Below, piece after piece: positions 8,368 through 16,050 of a DNA stretch of 42,618 nucleotides; within the stretch, counting starts at the first letter, position 1; the number at the start of each line of letters is the position of its first letter. Location of the stretch: positions 1 through 42,618 of the forward strand of contig MHBI01000008.1 of assembly GCA_001804815.1 (NCBI GenBank), written 5' to 3'. Both the position numbers and the translations under genes were made by a program. This DNA is from Lentisphaerae bacterium GWF2_50_93. GTDB taxonomy: Bacteria > Verrucomicrobiota > Lentisphaeria > Victivallales > GWF2-50-93. The notes below the pieces were generated by a model. That model saw only the letters and a list, made by a program, of their open reading frames with translations. It had not been told where the DNA came from and did not search any database.

Positions 8368-10920
8368 TCAATTCCTAGGTTTCAAACCCCGAGTCGGAGC
8401 CACTTCCATCGGGTTCTCCGGCCAGAAATGCTTCGGGTAACGCCCTTTGAGATCCTTCTTCACAAGTTGGTACGAACTCGACCAGAAGCCCGGAAGGTCC
8501 GACGTGGTCTGCACGGGACGCATCGACGGGGACAGTATTTTTATCAGCACGGGGATTTTCCCGCCTCCTACGCATGGATGCTCCCTTGCACCGAAAAGCT
8601 CCTGAACCCTCACGGACAGGACAGGCGTTTCCCCTTCCCTATAATTAAGACGGTTCATCGATCCGCTTGGCACCTTGAGATGCGTCGGCGCAAGCTTTTC
8701 CAACAGGTCCTTCTGCTTCCAGTCGAGCATGGATTTAAGGGCTTCGGACAAGTTGATTTTTCCGAAATCCGAGACTCGCCTTATTCCTCCAAGGAACGGC
8801 AGTAGCCATTCTTCCAGATTTTCAAGAAGCGCGGCATCCGACATGTCGGGCCAATTATTTTTCTTGTCAATCCTGGATACCAGACCTATCCTCCCCCTGA
8901 GGTTTTCCGCCTCGTCCTTCCATTCCAAAATACTCAGACCACCTTTTCTTATCCCAAATAAAATTGCGGACGCAATTTTATGCTTATCCGGATTCTTCAG
9001 CGGATATTCCTCAAGTATAATTTCGCCGAACATCCTTCTACCTAGAGCCTCAACAGAACCTCCGCGATCATTCCATTCAACCATCTCCAATTTCCTTATT
9101 CCGGAAACGAAATATTTTTCGATGTCCTTCAGTGTCAGCGGAGCTGCCAGCAGGATCTTGGCATCCTTGTCCTTGTCGTCAAGTTCGGCTATCGTCAGGA
9201 ATTCCTCCCTGGATATCGGCTCATGGTTTGCGAACTTCGCAGCCCTGCCGCAGGAAAGAAGATATATCGGCTCCTCCCCTTCCCTGCGTTTCGCGATCCT
9301 GTCAGGATACGCGAATCCAAGGACAACCCCGGCCATCGCCGAATCACAGTCCTTGTTCCCGATCCCCATTCTTCTCCTGAACTCCTCGGAAAAGGTCTTT
9401 ATCCGCCATTTGACGGAATCATCGATTCTTTCAAGGTAGGGACGGTTCGCCGAACCGTCCGTTCTTGAAACGGCGCTCTCATCGAGAGCCGCCCTACCTG
9501 ATCTCAATAAATCCAATCTCAGCCTCAGATCCGAATCCCTGGCACCTGTCCGGAACTTTATCAGATCTCTTTCCTCGAGCATCGCGGCAATATCGCATGC
9601 AAGGCTCCCGAGTCCGATATGCGCGCTTCGGATGATCATGTTTGCAAGGCGGGGATGTGTTCCAGCTGCCAGCATCTTTTTGCCGTGGGGAGTTATCTTG
9701 CCCTTTTCGTCTATAGCTCCAAGCTCCTTGAGCAGTTCAACAGACTGTGCGAACTTCGCAGTTGGAGGCTCGTCTAGCCATTTCAAATATGAGACCGACT
9801 GCGTCCCTCCCCATTCCGCCAAGGAAAGTGCGAGGTTCGCAAGATCCGATTCAAGGATTTCCGGCACGTCGTATTCCGGCATCATCGAATTCTCATTCTC
9901 TGCCCAGAGCCTGTAGCATTTGCCAGGTCCGGTCCTGCCTGCACGACCGCGGCGCTGGTCGGCGGAGGCCCGGCTCACCCTGACAGTCTCAAGATGCGAC
10001 ATTCCAGTACGTGGATCGAAAATGGATTTTCTGGATAGCCCTGAATCAATAATGACACTCACTCCGTCGATGGTGATGCTGCTCTCAGCAATAGACGTGG
10101 CCAGGACAATTTTCCTTCTGCCGTCAGACGCTGGACGTATCGCTGCATCCTGCTCCTTCTTGTCCAGATCACCGTAAAGCGGACAGATAACAATGTCATC
10201 GGGAATCTTAAATCCAGCGCGTATCCTATCTTCAGTCCTGCGTATCTCCCCTACCCCGGGCAGGAAACACAATACGCTTCCCTTTTCTTCTTCAAGGGCC
10301 TTCCCTATGGCCCTTGTCATAAAATCCTCCATCCACTCCCTGATGGAGGATTTTATCATGTATTCTGTTTTGACCTCAAACATGCGGCCTTCGCACGAGA
10401 CGATGGCTGGCTTGTCGAAGAGAACTGCTATCTTCTCCGGATCAAGCGTAGCGGACATTATCAGTATCTTTAGATCCTCGCGCAGATTCGCCTGCACGTC
10501 CAGGGCAAAGGCAAGTCCGAGATCCGTGTGGATGCTACGCTCATGGAACTCGTCGAAGATGACCAGGCCGACATTTTCCAGCTCCGGGTTATTAAGGATC
10601 TGGCGCGTGAAAATTCCTTCGGTGACAACTTCGATCCTGGTGTCACGCGAAATCTTGCTGTCAGTGCGGGTCCTGTAGCCGACAGTCTTCCCGACCGGTT
10701 CTCCGAGATTGTCCGACATCCTGTATGCCGCGGAACGGGCCGCTAGACGGCGCGGTTCCAACATGATGATCCGCTTGTCCTTCAGCCATGGTTCATCCAG
10801 AAGAGCTGTAGGGACAACGGTGGTTTTTCCTGCGCCCGGAGGAGCCTTGAGGATGACGGATGCGCCTTTGGCAAGCGCCTCTTTGAGCTGAGGCAGTATT
10901 TTCTCGACTGGAAGATTCAT
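8368..10920 (-). CDS. hrpB: ATP-dependent RNA helicase HrpB
   Basis: An 850-residue DEAH/RHA-family helicase. Walker A is GAGKT at 29-33, the DExH box is D123-E-F-H126 (IFDEFHERS), followed by MSATLD, and motif VI is QRRGRAGRTGPGKC. The C-terminal HrpB-specific domain includes a segment like APTHLKVPSGSMNRLNY and the terminal PKHFWPENP motif, so the assignment to HrpB and not HrpA is firm. The cellular role of HrpB is poorly defined in bacteria. Unusually, residues about 474-495 are encoded by a complete REP/BIME-like element (9436-9497) inserted in frame, and two further perfect palindromes lie in the coding sequence. The start overlaps the upstream 93-residue gene by ATGA, so hrpB is the last gene of a five-gene operon. 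Confidence 0.95.
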   Translation of the reverse strand: MNLPVEKILPQLKEALAKGASVILKAPPGAGKTTVVPTALLDEPWLKDKRIIMLEPRRLAARSAAYRMSDNLGEPVGKTVGYRTRTDSKISRDTRIEVVTEGIFTRQILNNPELENVGLVIFDEFHERSIHTDLGLAFALDVQANLREDLKILIMSATLDPEKIAVLFDKPAIVSCEGRMFEVKTEYMIKSSIREWMEDFMTRAIGKALEEEKGSVLCFLPGVGEIRRTEDRIRAGFKIPDDIVICPLYGDLDKKEQDAAIRPASDGRRKIVLATSIAESSITIDGVSVIIDSGLSRKSIFDPRTGMSHLETVRVSRASADQRRGRAGRTGPGKCYRLWAENENSMMPEYDVPEILESDLANLALSLAEWGGTQSVSYLKWLDEPPTAKFAQSVELLKELGAIDEKGKITPHGKKMLAAGTHPRLANMIIRSAHIGLGSLACDIAAMLEERDLIKFRTGARDSDLRLRLDLLRSGRAALDESAVSRTDGSANRPYLERIDDSVKWRIKTFSEEFRRRMGIGNKDCDSAMAGVVLGFAYPDRIAKRREGEEPIYLLSCGRAAKFANHEPISREEFLTIAELDDKDKDAKILLAAPLTLKDIEKYFVSGIRKLEMVEWNDRGGSVEALGRRMFGEIILEEYPLKNPDKHKIASAILFGIRKGGLSILEWKDEAENLRGRIGLVSRIDKKNNWPDMSDAALLENLEEWLLPFLGGIRRVSDFGKINLSEALKSMLDWKQKDLLEKLAPTHLKVPSGSMNRLNYREGETPVLSVRVQELFGAREHPCVGGGKIPVLIKILSPSMRPVQTTSDLPGFWSSSYQLVKKDLKGRYPKHFWPENPMEVAPTRGLKPRN
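8958..8981. repeat. AT-flanked palindrome inside hrpB
   Basis: ATAAAATTGCG at 8958-8968 pairs perfectly with CGCAATTTTAT at 8971-8981, separated by two bases. It is read in frame in hrpB (around KIASAILFGIRK). Same end sequence (ATAAAAT/ATTTTAT) as the palindromes at 8242 and 10319. Confidence 0.6.
9436..9497. repeat. GTAG-foot REP pair (BIME-like) inserted in frame in hrpB
   Basis: The element starts with GTAG at 9436 and ends with CTAC at 9494-9497. It contains a perfect hairpin GGACGGTTCG-C-CGAACCGTCC (9440-9460) and a second, slightly imperfect stem (9472-9493). Structure and ends match the intergenic elements at 13861, 22869, 30958 and 41791. On the hrpB strand it is read without a stop and encodes about 21 residues beginning GRAALDESAV and ending NRPY, inside the helicase C-terminal region. 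Confidence 0.85.
10319..10356. repeat. 15-bp perfect palindrome inside hrpB
   Basis: ATAAAATCCTCCATC at 10319-10333 pairs perfectly with GATGGAGGATTTTAT at 10342-10356 across an 8-base loop. It is read in frame in hrpB (around SSIREWMEDFM). A 15-bp perfect stem is very unlikely by chance in a window of this size. Confidence 0.7.
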
Positions 10921-11198
10921 TTATTGACAGGAGCTTCCTTGTTTTTCCTGTCAATATATTCCATAACAAGCGAACCTGCCATGGCCAGAACTATCCCGGG
11001 GAGCAGAACAATGACGAAAAGACGCAGCGCGACAAAGAGAAGTGAAAGTATCATCTCAAGCGCCGATGCCTGATTGCCGGCGGTCAGCAGAGTCGAGACT
11101 ATGTCATTCGCGGACATATGATGGAATAGGATGAAATAAGCAGCAAGAGCAACTAGGACAGTCACTAGGTTTCTTATTATTTTCTTTTTCATGTTCAT
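10917..11198 (-). CDS. Small two-span membrane protein (93 aa)
   Basis: Function unknown. A basic N-terminus (MNMKKKIIRN) is followed by a hydrophobic helix at about 11-28 and a long hydrophobic region at about 46-79, which could be one long or two short helices. The tail is charged. It overlaps both neighbours by 4 bases (ATGA), indicating translational coupling with the 396-residue protein upstream and hrpB downstream. The ribosome site GAGGAGG, 5 bases before the ATG, supports this start. Confidence 0.75.
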   Translation of the reverse strand: MNMKKKIIRNLVTVLVALAAYFILFHHMSANDIVSTLLTAGNQASALEMILSLLFVALRLFVIVLLPGIVLAMAGSLVMEYIDRKNKEAPVNK

Positions 11199-12385
11199 TT
11201 AATCCTCCTCGCGCAGAAATCCTCCAGTATCTTCTCAGACGGGGCGGTCATAACGACGAACATGATTGCATTGCCAATATGTCCACCGGTCGCAAAATTA
11301 CGTCTGCCGCCCGAATCACAAGGAGATCCGCAGAGATATGCGGTCGAATAAAGCTTCCTGAAAAGGCCATAGTCATCATGGATTCTCGTACCTGCAATCA
11401 TGAATCCAGTCGGCGACACGCCATACCCGAAGATGACCGGACCGGAATCAATGTCGCCGAATCCTCCCTTCTCAGATGCTGGATATTCCTTCATGCCGCC
11501 GAATCCCAGCAGTCCGCCCTGCAGCTCGCGTTTGGCCGAAACATACAAAGAGCGTGAAATTGAAGGCTCGCTGAATGAAAGGAAGTAAAGTCCCAGGCAT
11601 GTCCCCGAGCCCCTAGGAGCATCGAGCATCTTCCCGTTATTACCGTCGATGCTCTGGTAAAGAAGTCCGCTCCTCGGGTCAGTATATTCGTTTCTCAGCT
11701 TTGTCATGCATAAATTTAGCAATCGCGAATGGTCACTCCCGGTAGCCCTGTCATAAAGCCCTATCGAGGCGAAAACCGCACAGTTGTCGACCGGATACCA
11801 TTCGCTGGGATATGACTGCAACAGGAGAAATGGAGACTTATCAAGCCTTGCCGCAAGAACCTCGGTGATCCTGTCGTTGAGCTTGCTGAACTCTGAGCCA
11901 TTGTCCAGAAGCCTGTGGAAACTCAGGAGGAGATTGTAATACCCCAGGAAAGCGGCATGCTCGGATCCTCTGTCCAGAGATTCTATCGGATCGTCCCCCC
12001 ATGACTTTTTGTCGAACTCCCTCACATAGGGATCCTGAATCTTCCTGATGCATTCCTCCATGTGCGGGAGGTATTCATCGGCCCTGTCAGGATGCATGAG
12101 CGCCATCTGGCCGAATCCCATGCCTGACATCATATACGTGCCAAAAAGCCACTCGCCGTTGAAGAGATCGGAGCCTGTCTTGAAATTGTTCCTGCCTAGG
12201 TCATCAGACAGCATCTTCTCGGCTTGGCGGGCCATCTTCCCCTGTATTCCGCCATCGTTCCTGAATACCGTACCGGCCTCCCTTGCACACCAGTTATGCG
12301 GAATAAAATAAACTCCAAGAAAGAAGATGACTGATAATATTGCCAGCCTCAACAAGGATTTAGCCGTTATTTTATTCTTGAACAT
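11195..12385 (-). CDS. Membrane-anchored protein, possible alpha-toroid fold
   Basis: I do not recognise a firm family. The N-terminus has one transmembrane helix (about 11-27), after which the 370-residue remainder is predicted outside the cytoplasm. Repeated helical segments, with motifs such as GEWLFGTYMMSGMGFGQMAL, HAAFLGYYNLLLSFHRLL, YPSEWYPVDNCAVFASIGLYDR and FGYGVSPTGFMIAG, suggest an (alpha/alpha)-toroid like that of glycan-processing enzymes or linalool-dehydratase-like proteins. Aromatic and acidic residues in these segments could line a cleft. The match is an impression of pattern, not of a named family. It is part of the hrpB operon: 6 bp after the membrane protein at 12392 and overlapping the 93-residue gene. 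Confidence 0.6.
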   Translation of the reverse strand: MFKNKITAKSLLRLAILSVIFFLGVYFIPHNWCAREAGTVFRNDGGIQGKMARQAEKMLSDDLGRNNFKTGSDLFNGEWLFGTYMMSGMGFGQMALMHPDRADEYLPHMEECIRKIQDPYVREFDKKSWGDDPIESLDRGSEHAAFLGYYNLLLSFHRLLDNGSEFSKLNDRITEVLAARLDKSPFLLLQSYPSEWYPVDNCAVFASIGLYDRATGSDHSRLLNLCMTKLRNEYTDPRSGLLYQSIDGNNGKMLDAPRGSGTCLGLYFLSFSEPSISRSLYVSAKRELQGGLLGFGGMKEYPASEKGGFGDIDSGPVIFGYGVSPTGFMIAGTRIHDDYGLFRKLYSTAYLCGSPCDSGGRRNFATGGHIGNAIMFVVMTAPSEKILEDFCARRIK

Positions 12386-12391
12386 CGCAAA

Positions 12392-13126
12392 TCACCTCCT
12401 TGGACCATCCACGTCCACGGTCTCTGAAAACAATTTCCCCCAGTTGTACATGAAGAACATCTTCTCCTTTGGAAGGATTGTGTCAGCCGTTCCGACCATC
12501 GGGCGGAGAGCCGTCATCATCTGCAATGATGTAATCATGAATATCAATATCCAAAAGAGGGGATAGGACATATTCCTGCATTTGAGCGAAGATACCATTT
12601 TAATTAGTACCCTCATTCCAAAAACAGTGCTTATAAACCAGAATACCAGATGAAAAAAGCCGATGAAGAAAACCGTGCTTGTCGACTGCGAGAAAACCCA
12701 GGCTATCGGTGCGAACCCGACAATAAGGATCGAGAATACCGACACCGATGAAGCCAGGATGAGGAATGCCCGTCCGGGCTTTACATCTATTCCGGAAAGA
12801 CAGATGAAAATATAGAAGCTCGGGTAGCAGAACAATATTGTCAATAGCAGCCCGGTTATGATTTTAGCAGGCGACATGTACCATTGAATGCCTCCGGAAA
12901 AACTTCCGACAATCACACCATACGCCAGCAGGCAGACTATGTTTACAAGGATGATGTTGAGCAGTAAACTGAAAGTCGAGATCCGTCCGAAGGTGCTTAT
13001 TACCTTCAACGGATCCTTGAGGAGGTTTTCAGTGAGCCATGATATCCTGCTGGCATCTTCAAGGTCAGGCAACACCGCGTTCGCATCGGCCTCCACCGCA
13101 TTCAAACTGTTCTTTTCTTCATTCAT
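12392..13126 (-). CDS. Multi-span membrane protein, paralogue of the next gene upstream
   Basis: A 244-residue protein with an acidic cytoplasmic N-terminus and about six transmembrane helices. ATG at 13126 is preferred over the GTG six bases upstream because GGAGG lies 5 bases before it. The C-terminus (MMTALRPMVGTADTILPKEKM...) resembles that of the 228-residue protein (SWIMRPFIGGP...DGNFFEAVF). The two therefore share a layout of helices followed by a conserved (L/M)RP(M/F)(V/I)G tail. Membrane proteins with this tail occur in many PVC and Bacteroidota genomes with no assigned function. It is the second gene of the hrpB operon. Confidence 0.7.
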   Translation of the reverse strand: MNEEKNSLNAVEADANAVLPDLEDASRISWLTENLLKDPLKVISTFGRISTFSLLLNIILVNIVCLLAYGVIVGSFSGGIQWYMSPAKIITGLLLTILFCYPSFYIFICLSGIDVKPGRAFLILASSVSVFSILIVGFAPIAWVFSQSTSTVFFIGFFHLVFWFISTVFGMRVLIKMVSSLKCRNMSYPLFWILIFMITSLQMMTALRPMVGTADTILPKEKMFFMYNWGKLFSETVDVDGPRR

Positions 13127-13149
13127 AAGCACCTCCGAGTTTATTAGTA

Positions 13150-13836
13150 TTAGAAAAACAAGTCTTTTGCAGAATGGAAAACCGCCTCGAAAAAGTTGCC
13201 GTCAAGAGCGTTCTCCCTCAGGAATTCCACGGCTCCCTTAGGCCCTCCGATGAATGGGCGCATGATCCAGGAGAGCTGCGAACCGAGAAGCAGGTTCACG
13301 GCAAGCCATGAAAAGATTATCTGCCTGGATTCACTCTTGGATTCAGTGAGACATAGGATGAGTTTGTACAGGTGCAGGTTCGAGACGACGCCCGCAAACG
13401 CAATTGACAGCACATTGAACAGCAGGATTCCATGGTGGGACGTTGTACAATCCGGATCTGACACGGCCGGGCTGTTCCATATCAGACAGAGCATCAGGGG
13501 TGCGAAAGAAGCCAGGATCACAGATGCAATCGAAAATGACATCAGGACGGCAATGAAGGATTCCTTGAATGTCAACCTAGTTCCCAGCAGCTTCGCAAGC
13601 ATGCTGTTGATCAGGGCATTGCCGGCTGTTACCGATACAATCAGGAGAGGGAATTTAATGCCGACATACAGGCTCTGGAGCGGCGCCCTCCATATCCCGA
13701 CGCTCATGCCATAGATTGAACTGCATATGATTGCGATTATGAGGCATGAAAACAGGAATCCATTCCCCGGCTTCCTCATCAATCCTGCAAGTTCCTCAGG
13801 AATTCCCCTGCATAATTTTTGGATTGGTAAATTCAT
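13150..13836 (-). CDS. Multi-span membrane protein (first gene of the hrpB operon)
   Basis: A 228-residue protein with about five or six hydrophobic helices. Its tail, LSWIMRPFIGGPKGAVEF then DGNFFEAVF, is the clearest match to the paralogue 17 bp downstream. The N-terminus is cytoplasmic, with a basic patch before the first helix (LMRKPGNGF). Function unknown. As the first gene of the operon it lies directly after a REP/BIME-like element (13861-13928), so the promoter must be within or beyond that element. Confidence 0.7.
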   Translation of the reverse strand: MNLPIQKLCRGIPEELAGLMRKPGNGFLFSCLIIAIICSSIYGMSVGIWRAPLQSLYVGIKFPLLIVSVTAGNALINSMLAKLLGTRLTFKESFIAVLMSFSIASVILASFAPLMLCLIWNSPAVSDPDCTTSHHGILLFNVLSIAFAGVVSNLHLYKLILCLTESKSESRQIIFSWLAVNLLLGSQLSWIMRPFIGGPKGAVEFLRENALDGNFFEAVFHSAKDLFF

Positions 13837-13860
13837 AATTATCTAAATTCTGCCTTAAAG

Positions 13861-13928
13861 GTAGGGACGGGCTTCAGCCTGTCCCATTCTTAAATTTTAA
13901 GATGGTACATGCTAAAGCACGTACCTAC
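13861..13928. repeat. GTAG-foot REP pair (BIME-like), intergenic
   Basis: Runs from GTAG at 13861 to CTAC at 13925-13928. The left arm is the hairpin GGGACGGGCTTCAGCCTGTCCC without its ends. The right arm on the opposite strand reads GTAGGTACGTGCTTTAGC. Compared with the copy at 30958-31043 (GTAGGTACGGGCTTCAGC), both sides of the stem change together (G-C to T-A), so the hairpin is conserved by covariation. Confidence 0.85.
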
Positions 13929-13974
13929 TCCAAAAACATACCTTGCGGCATCAACTACGAACAAATCCCACCAT

Positions 13975-15393
13975 TCACCTGTTTGTAGTTAAGCTCGTAA
14001 GAGCTGTCCTACCGTTCAACAGGACAATCTCGTCCGCATCCCTCTTCCTCCATTTCGGATACGAGGTGCGGCGTGCGAATTCCGCAAGCCGGCGCATCCC
14101 GAATATACTGCCCAGCATCGAGGTCTGCTTCCCGAACTTCCTATACAGCAGATTGAACTGCAGGTACGCCATGATCTGGCTGTCCGAGATCGGAAGACGG
14201 CGCAGGATGTTAATCCAGGAATAGAAATCAGCATACATCTTCAAGTAGCCTGACTCAAGCTCCCTGGGCGACATTTTGGCGGGCATGAAAACTGCATGCG
14301 CCGTATTGTAGTGCTTGAGGTTTCTGTCGATTATCCTGCCTTCCACTTCGAGCTTCCTGAAAAGCACTGTACCAGGATACGGGGTAAGGATGTGCGCCGT
14401 CATCGTCGACACCCGGTTCTTCACCAGCCATTCAAGAGTTGCAGGAAAGACCGATGCGTCATCGCCGTCGAATCCGAACACCAGGCTCGCATTGACCAGC
14501 ATCCCCCTCTTATGTATCTTCTCTATTGTCGCATCATATCCCTCAATTTTGTTCTGAGCCTTATGGCAGTTCAGAAGATTCTTCTGGTTGACGCTCTCGA
14601 AACCTATGAACAGGCTCTTGCATCCTGAATCCGCCATCATGTCCAGGATATCATCATACAGTCCGATATTTGTGGAAACAGCGGTCTGCCAGGTTATCCC
14701 CAGTCTCTTAAATTCAGGCAGGAGCTTCCTGACAAAGTCCGGACTTCCTATGAAATTATCGTCTATGAACATGACATGATCCGTTCCCAGAGAACTGATC
14801 TCATCAAGAATCTGGCTGATTGATTTCGTCCTGTAGCTTGAATCGATATTGGGAGAACTGTTATAGCAGAAGTCGCAGCGCCATGGGCACCCCCTGCCAA
14901 TCGTCAGCGTGTTCGTAAAAAGATATCTTCCATGGTTGAGCATGTCCCATTTCGGGACCGGTATCCTGCTTGCATCAACAGTTCCTGAATTCCTGTAGAT
15001 CTTCTTCAATGAATGCTGCTCAGCATCTTCAACAAGTATCGGCCAGATTTCCTCCGCGTCTCCGATCACGACTGAATCAGCATGCTTCACGCAGTCGTCC
15101 GGACATGCTGTCGCATGGATTCCTCCCATGACCACGCGGACACCGTTGGCGCGATACCTGTCCGCAATTTCGAATGCCCTGACGGCAGTATCAACCTTTA
15201 CGGTTATTCCGACTAGGTCAGGCCTATCATCAAGCCTGATCTTCTCGATGTTCTCGTCTTCGAGTGTGACCTTATGCCTGTCCGGTGTAAGGCTTCCAAG
15301 GACAAGCAGCGCCAGAGGCGGGGCCATCCTTGTCTTCCATATCGAGTCCATCGGCCTTGCCGTCGTCATCGGCGATATCAGCTTGATCCACAC
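13975..15393 (-). CDS. B12-binding-domain radical SAM protein
   Basis: A 472-residue enzyme. An N-terminal cobalamin-binding-like Rossmann domain (about 25-125; DLVGITVKVDTA, VVMGGIHATACPDDC) lacks the DxHxxG motif, as in BchE-type members that bind cobalamin base-on or not at all. The radical SAM core starts at about 163 with the cluster motif C169-P-W-R-C173-D-F-C176, followed by MFIDDNFIG and a GFDGDD segment. Substrate is unknown; relatives methylate or modify lipids, hopanoids and antibiotics. The GTG start has a strong AGGAGG six bases before it. The last residues (GRTALTSLTT) are encoded by a short GTAG...CTAC repeat, so the C-terminus may have been altered by a repeat insertion. It is the third gene after a membrane protein and a TPR protein. 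Confidence 0.9.
   Translation of the reverse strand: MWIKLISPMTTARPMDSIWKTRMAPPLALLVLGSLTPDRHKVTLEDENIEKIRLDDRPDLVGITVKVDTAVRAFEIADRYRANGVRVVMGGIHATACPDDCVKHADSVVIGDAEEIWPILVEDAEQHSLKKIYRNSGTVDASRIPVPKWDMLNHGRYLFTNTLTIGRGCPWRCDFCYNSSPNIDSSYRTKSISQILDEISSLGTDHVMFIDDNFIGSPDFVRKLLPEFKRLGITWQTAVSTNIGLYDDILDMMADSGCKSLFIGFESVNQKNLLNCHKAQNKIEGYDATIEKIHKRGMLVNASLVFGFDGDDASVFPATLEWLVKNRVSTMTAHILTPYPGTVLFRKLEVEGRIIDRNLKHYNTAHAVFMPAKMSPRELESGYLKMYADFYSWINILRRLPISDSQIMAYLQFNLLYRKFGKQTSMLGSIFGMRRLAEFARRTSYPKWRKRDADEIVLLNGRTALTSLTTNR
13985..14012. repeat. Short GTAG...CTAC repeat forming the end of the radical SAM gene
   Basis: GTAG at 13985-13988 and CTAC at 14009-14012 enclose the hairpin AGCTC-GTAA-GAGCT (13992-14005). 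On the gene's strand it reads GGT AGG ACA GCT CTT..., in the same reading frame (Gly-Arg-x-Ala-Leu) as the element inside hrpB. Confidence 0.65.
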
Positions 15394-15408
15394 GGGGAAC
15401 CTCCTTTT

Positions 15409-15436
15409 ATATTTTTCCGCAGTAACGGAAAAATAT
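15409..15436. other. AT-rich hairpin before the radical SAM ribosome site
   Basis: ATATTTTTCCG at 15409-15419 pairs perfectly with CGGAAAAATAT at 15426-15436. It lies between the stop of the TPR gene and the AGGAGG of the radical SAM gene. It could attenuate or terminate some transcripts. Confidence 0.5.
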
Positions 15437-16050
15437 CAATTTATAGATTCAGACAACTGCCTGCCTTTATGATCGACCGCATCAGGATATTTCTCCTTGA
15501 TTTCCTTGAATAGTTCCTTGGCCTTGTCATCCTGTCCATTCTCCCTGTAGTAAAAGGCGAGGTAATATCGGGCGTAAGCGCCAACCTGGACTCCATCCCC
15601 GTAGTAACAGTCGCTGAAAACATCCATAGCCATCTTGAGATATTCTTCCCTTTCATTTCCTTGGCTCATCTGTCCAAGATAGAGAAGGGCGCAGCCTGTA
15701 CGGTTGGCATATCCATACTTAGCAACCAATTGTTTCAGGCTGTCTTTTGCCTCCTGGCTCCGCCAATTGCGGTTGGCGATCTGGTAGAGGGACTCTATCT
15801 CGCGCAGCTGCTCCTGCGAATACACAGACAGGTCCTTCTGCATCCGCTGCCTTGCCTTCAGTTGCTGCTCCTTTGCCTTCTGTCCAGCGATCGTTTCTAC
15901 CGATTGCCGGATAGAGGAAGATTCAATCACGGCGATTCTTTTCTCAAGTTCCAGAACCCTTTTTTCCAACTCCGCCAGCTTGTCGTTGTCCTGTGCCGAT
16001 ACTGATATAAACGCAATCAACGAAAAGATACCCGTAATAGTTTTTTTCAT
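15436..16050 (-). CDS. Periplasmic coiled-coil/TPR protein (YbgF/CpoB-like layout)
   Basis: A 204-residue protein with a signal peptide (about 1-19, ending near SVSAQD). A coiled coil follows (about 24-45, LAELEKRVLELEKRIAVIES), then a Gln/Lys-rich helical linker. The C-terminal half has TPR-like units, ending in a canonical one (YYRENGQDDKAKELFKEIKEKYPD). Signal peptide, coiled coil and TPR in this order recall CpoB/YbgF, but no Tol genes are adjacent. The start overlaps the upstream membrane-protein gene (ATGA), so the two are translationally coupled. Function is inferred as an envelope scaffold only. Confidence 0.75.
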   Translation of the reverse strand: MKKTITGIFSLIAFISVSAQDNDKLAELEKRVLELEKRIAVIESSSIRQSVETIAGQKAKEQQLKARQRMQKDLSVYSQEQLREIESLYQIANRNWRSQEAKDSLKQLVAKYGYANRTGCALLYLGQMSQGNEREEYLKMAMDVFSDCYYGDGVQVGAYARYYLAFYYRENGQDDKAKELFKEIKEKYPDAVDHKGRQLSESIN

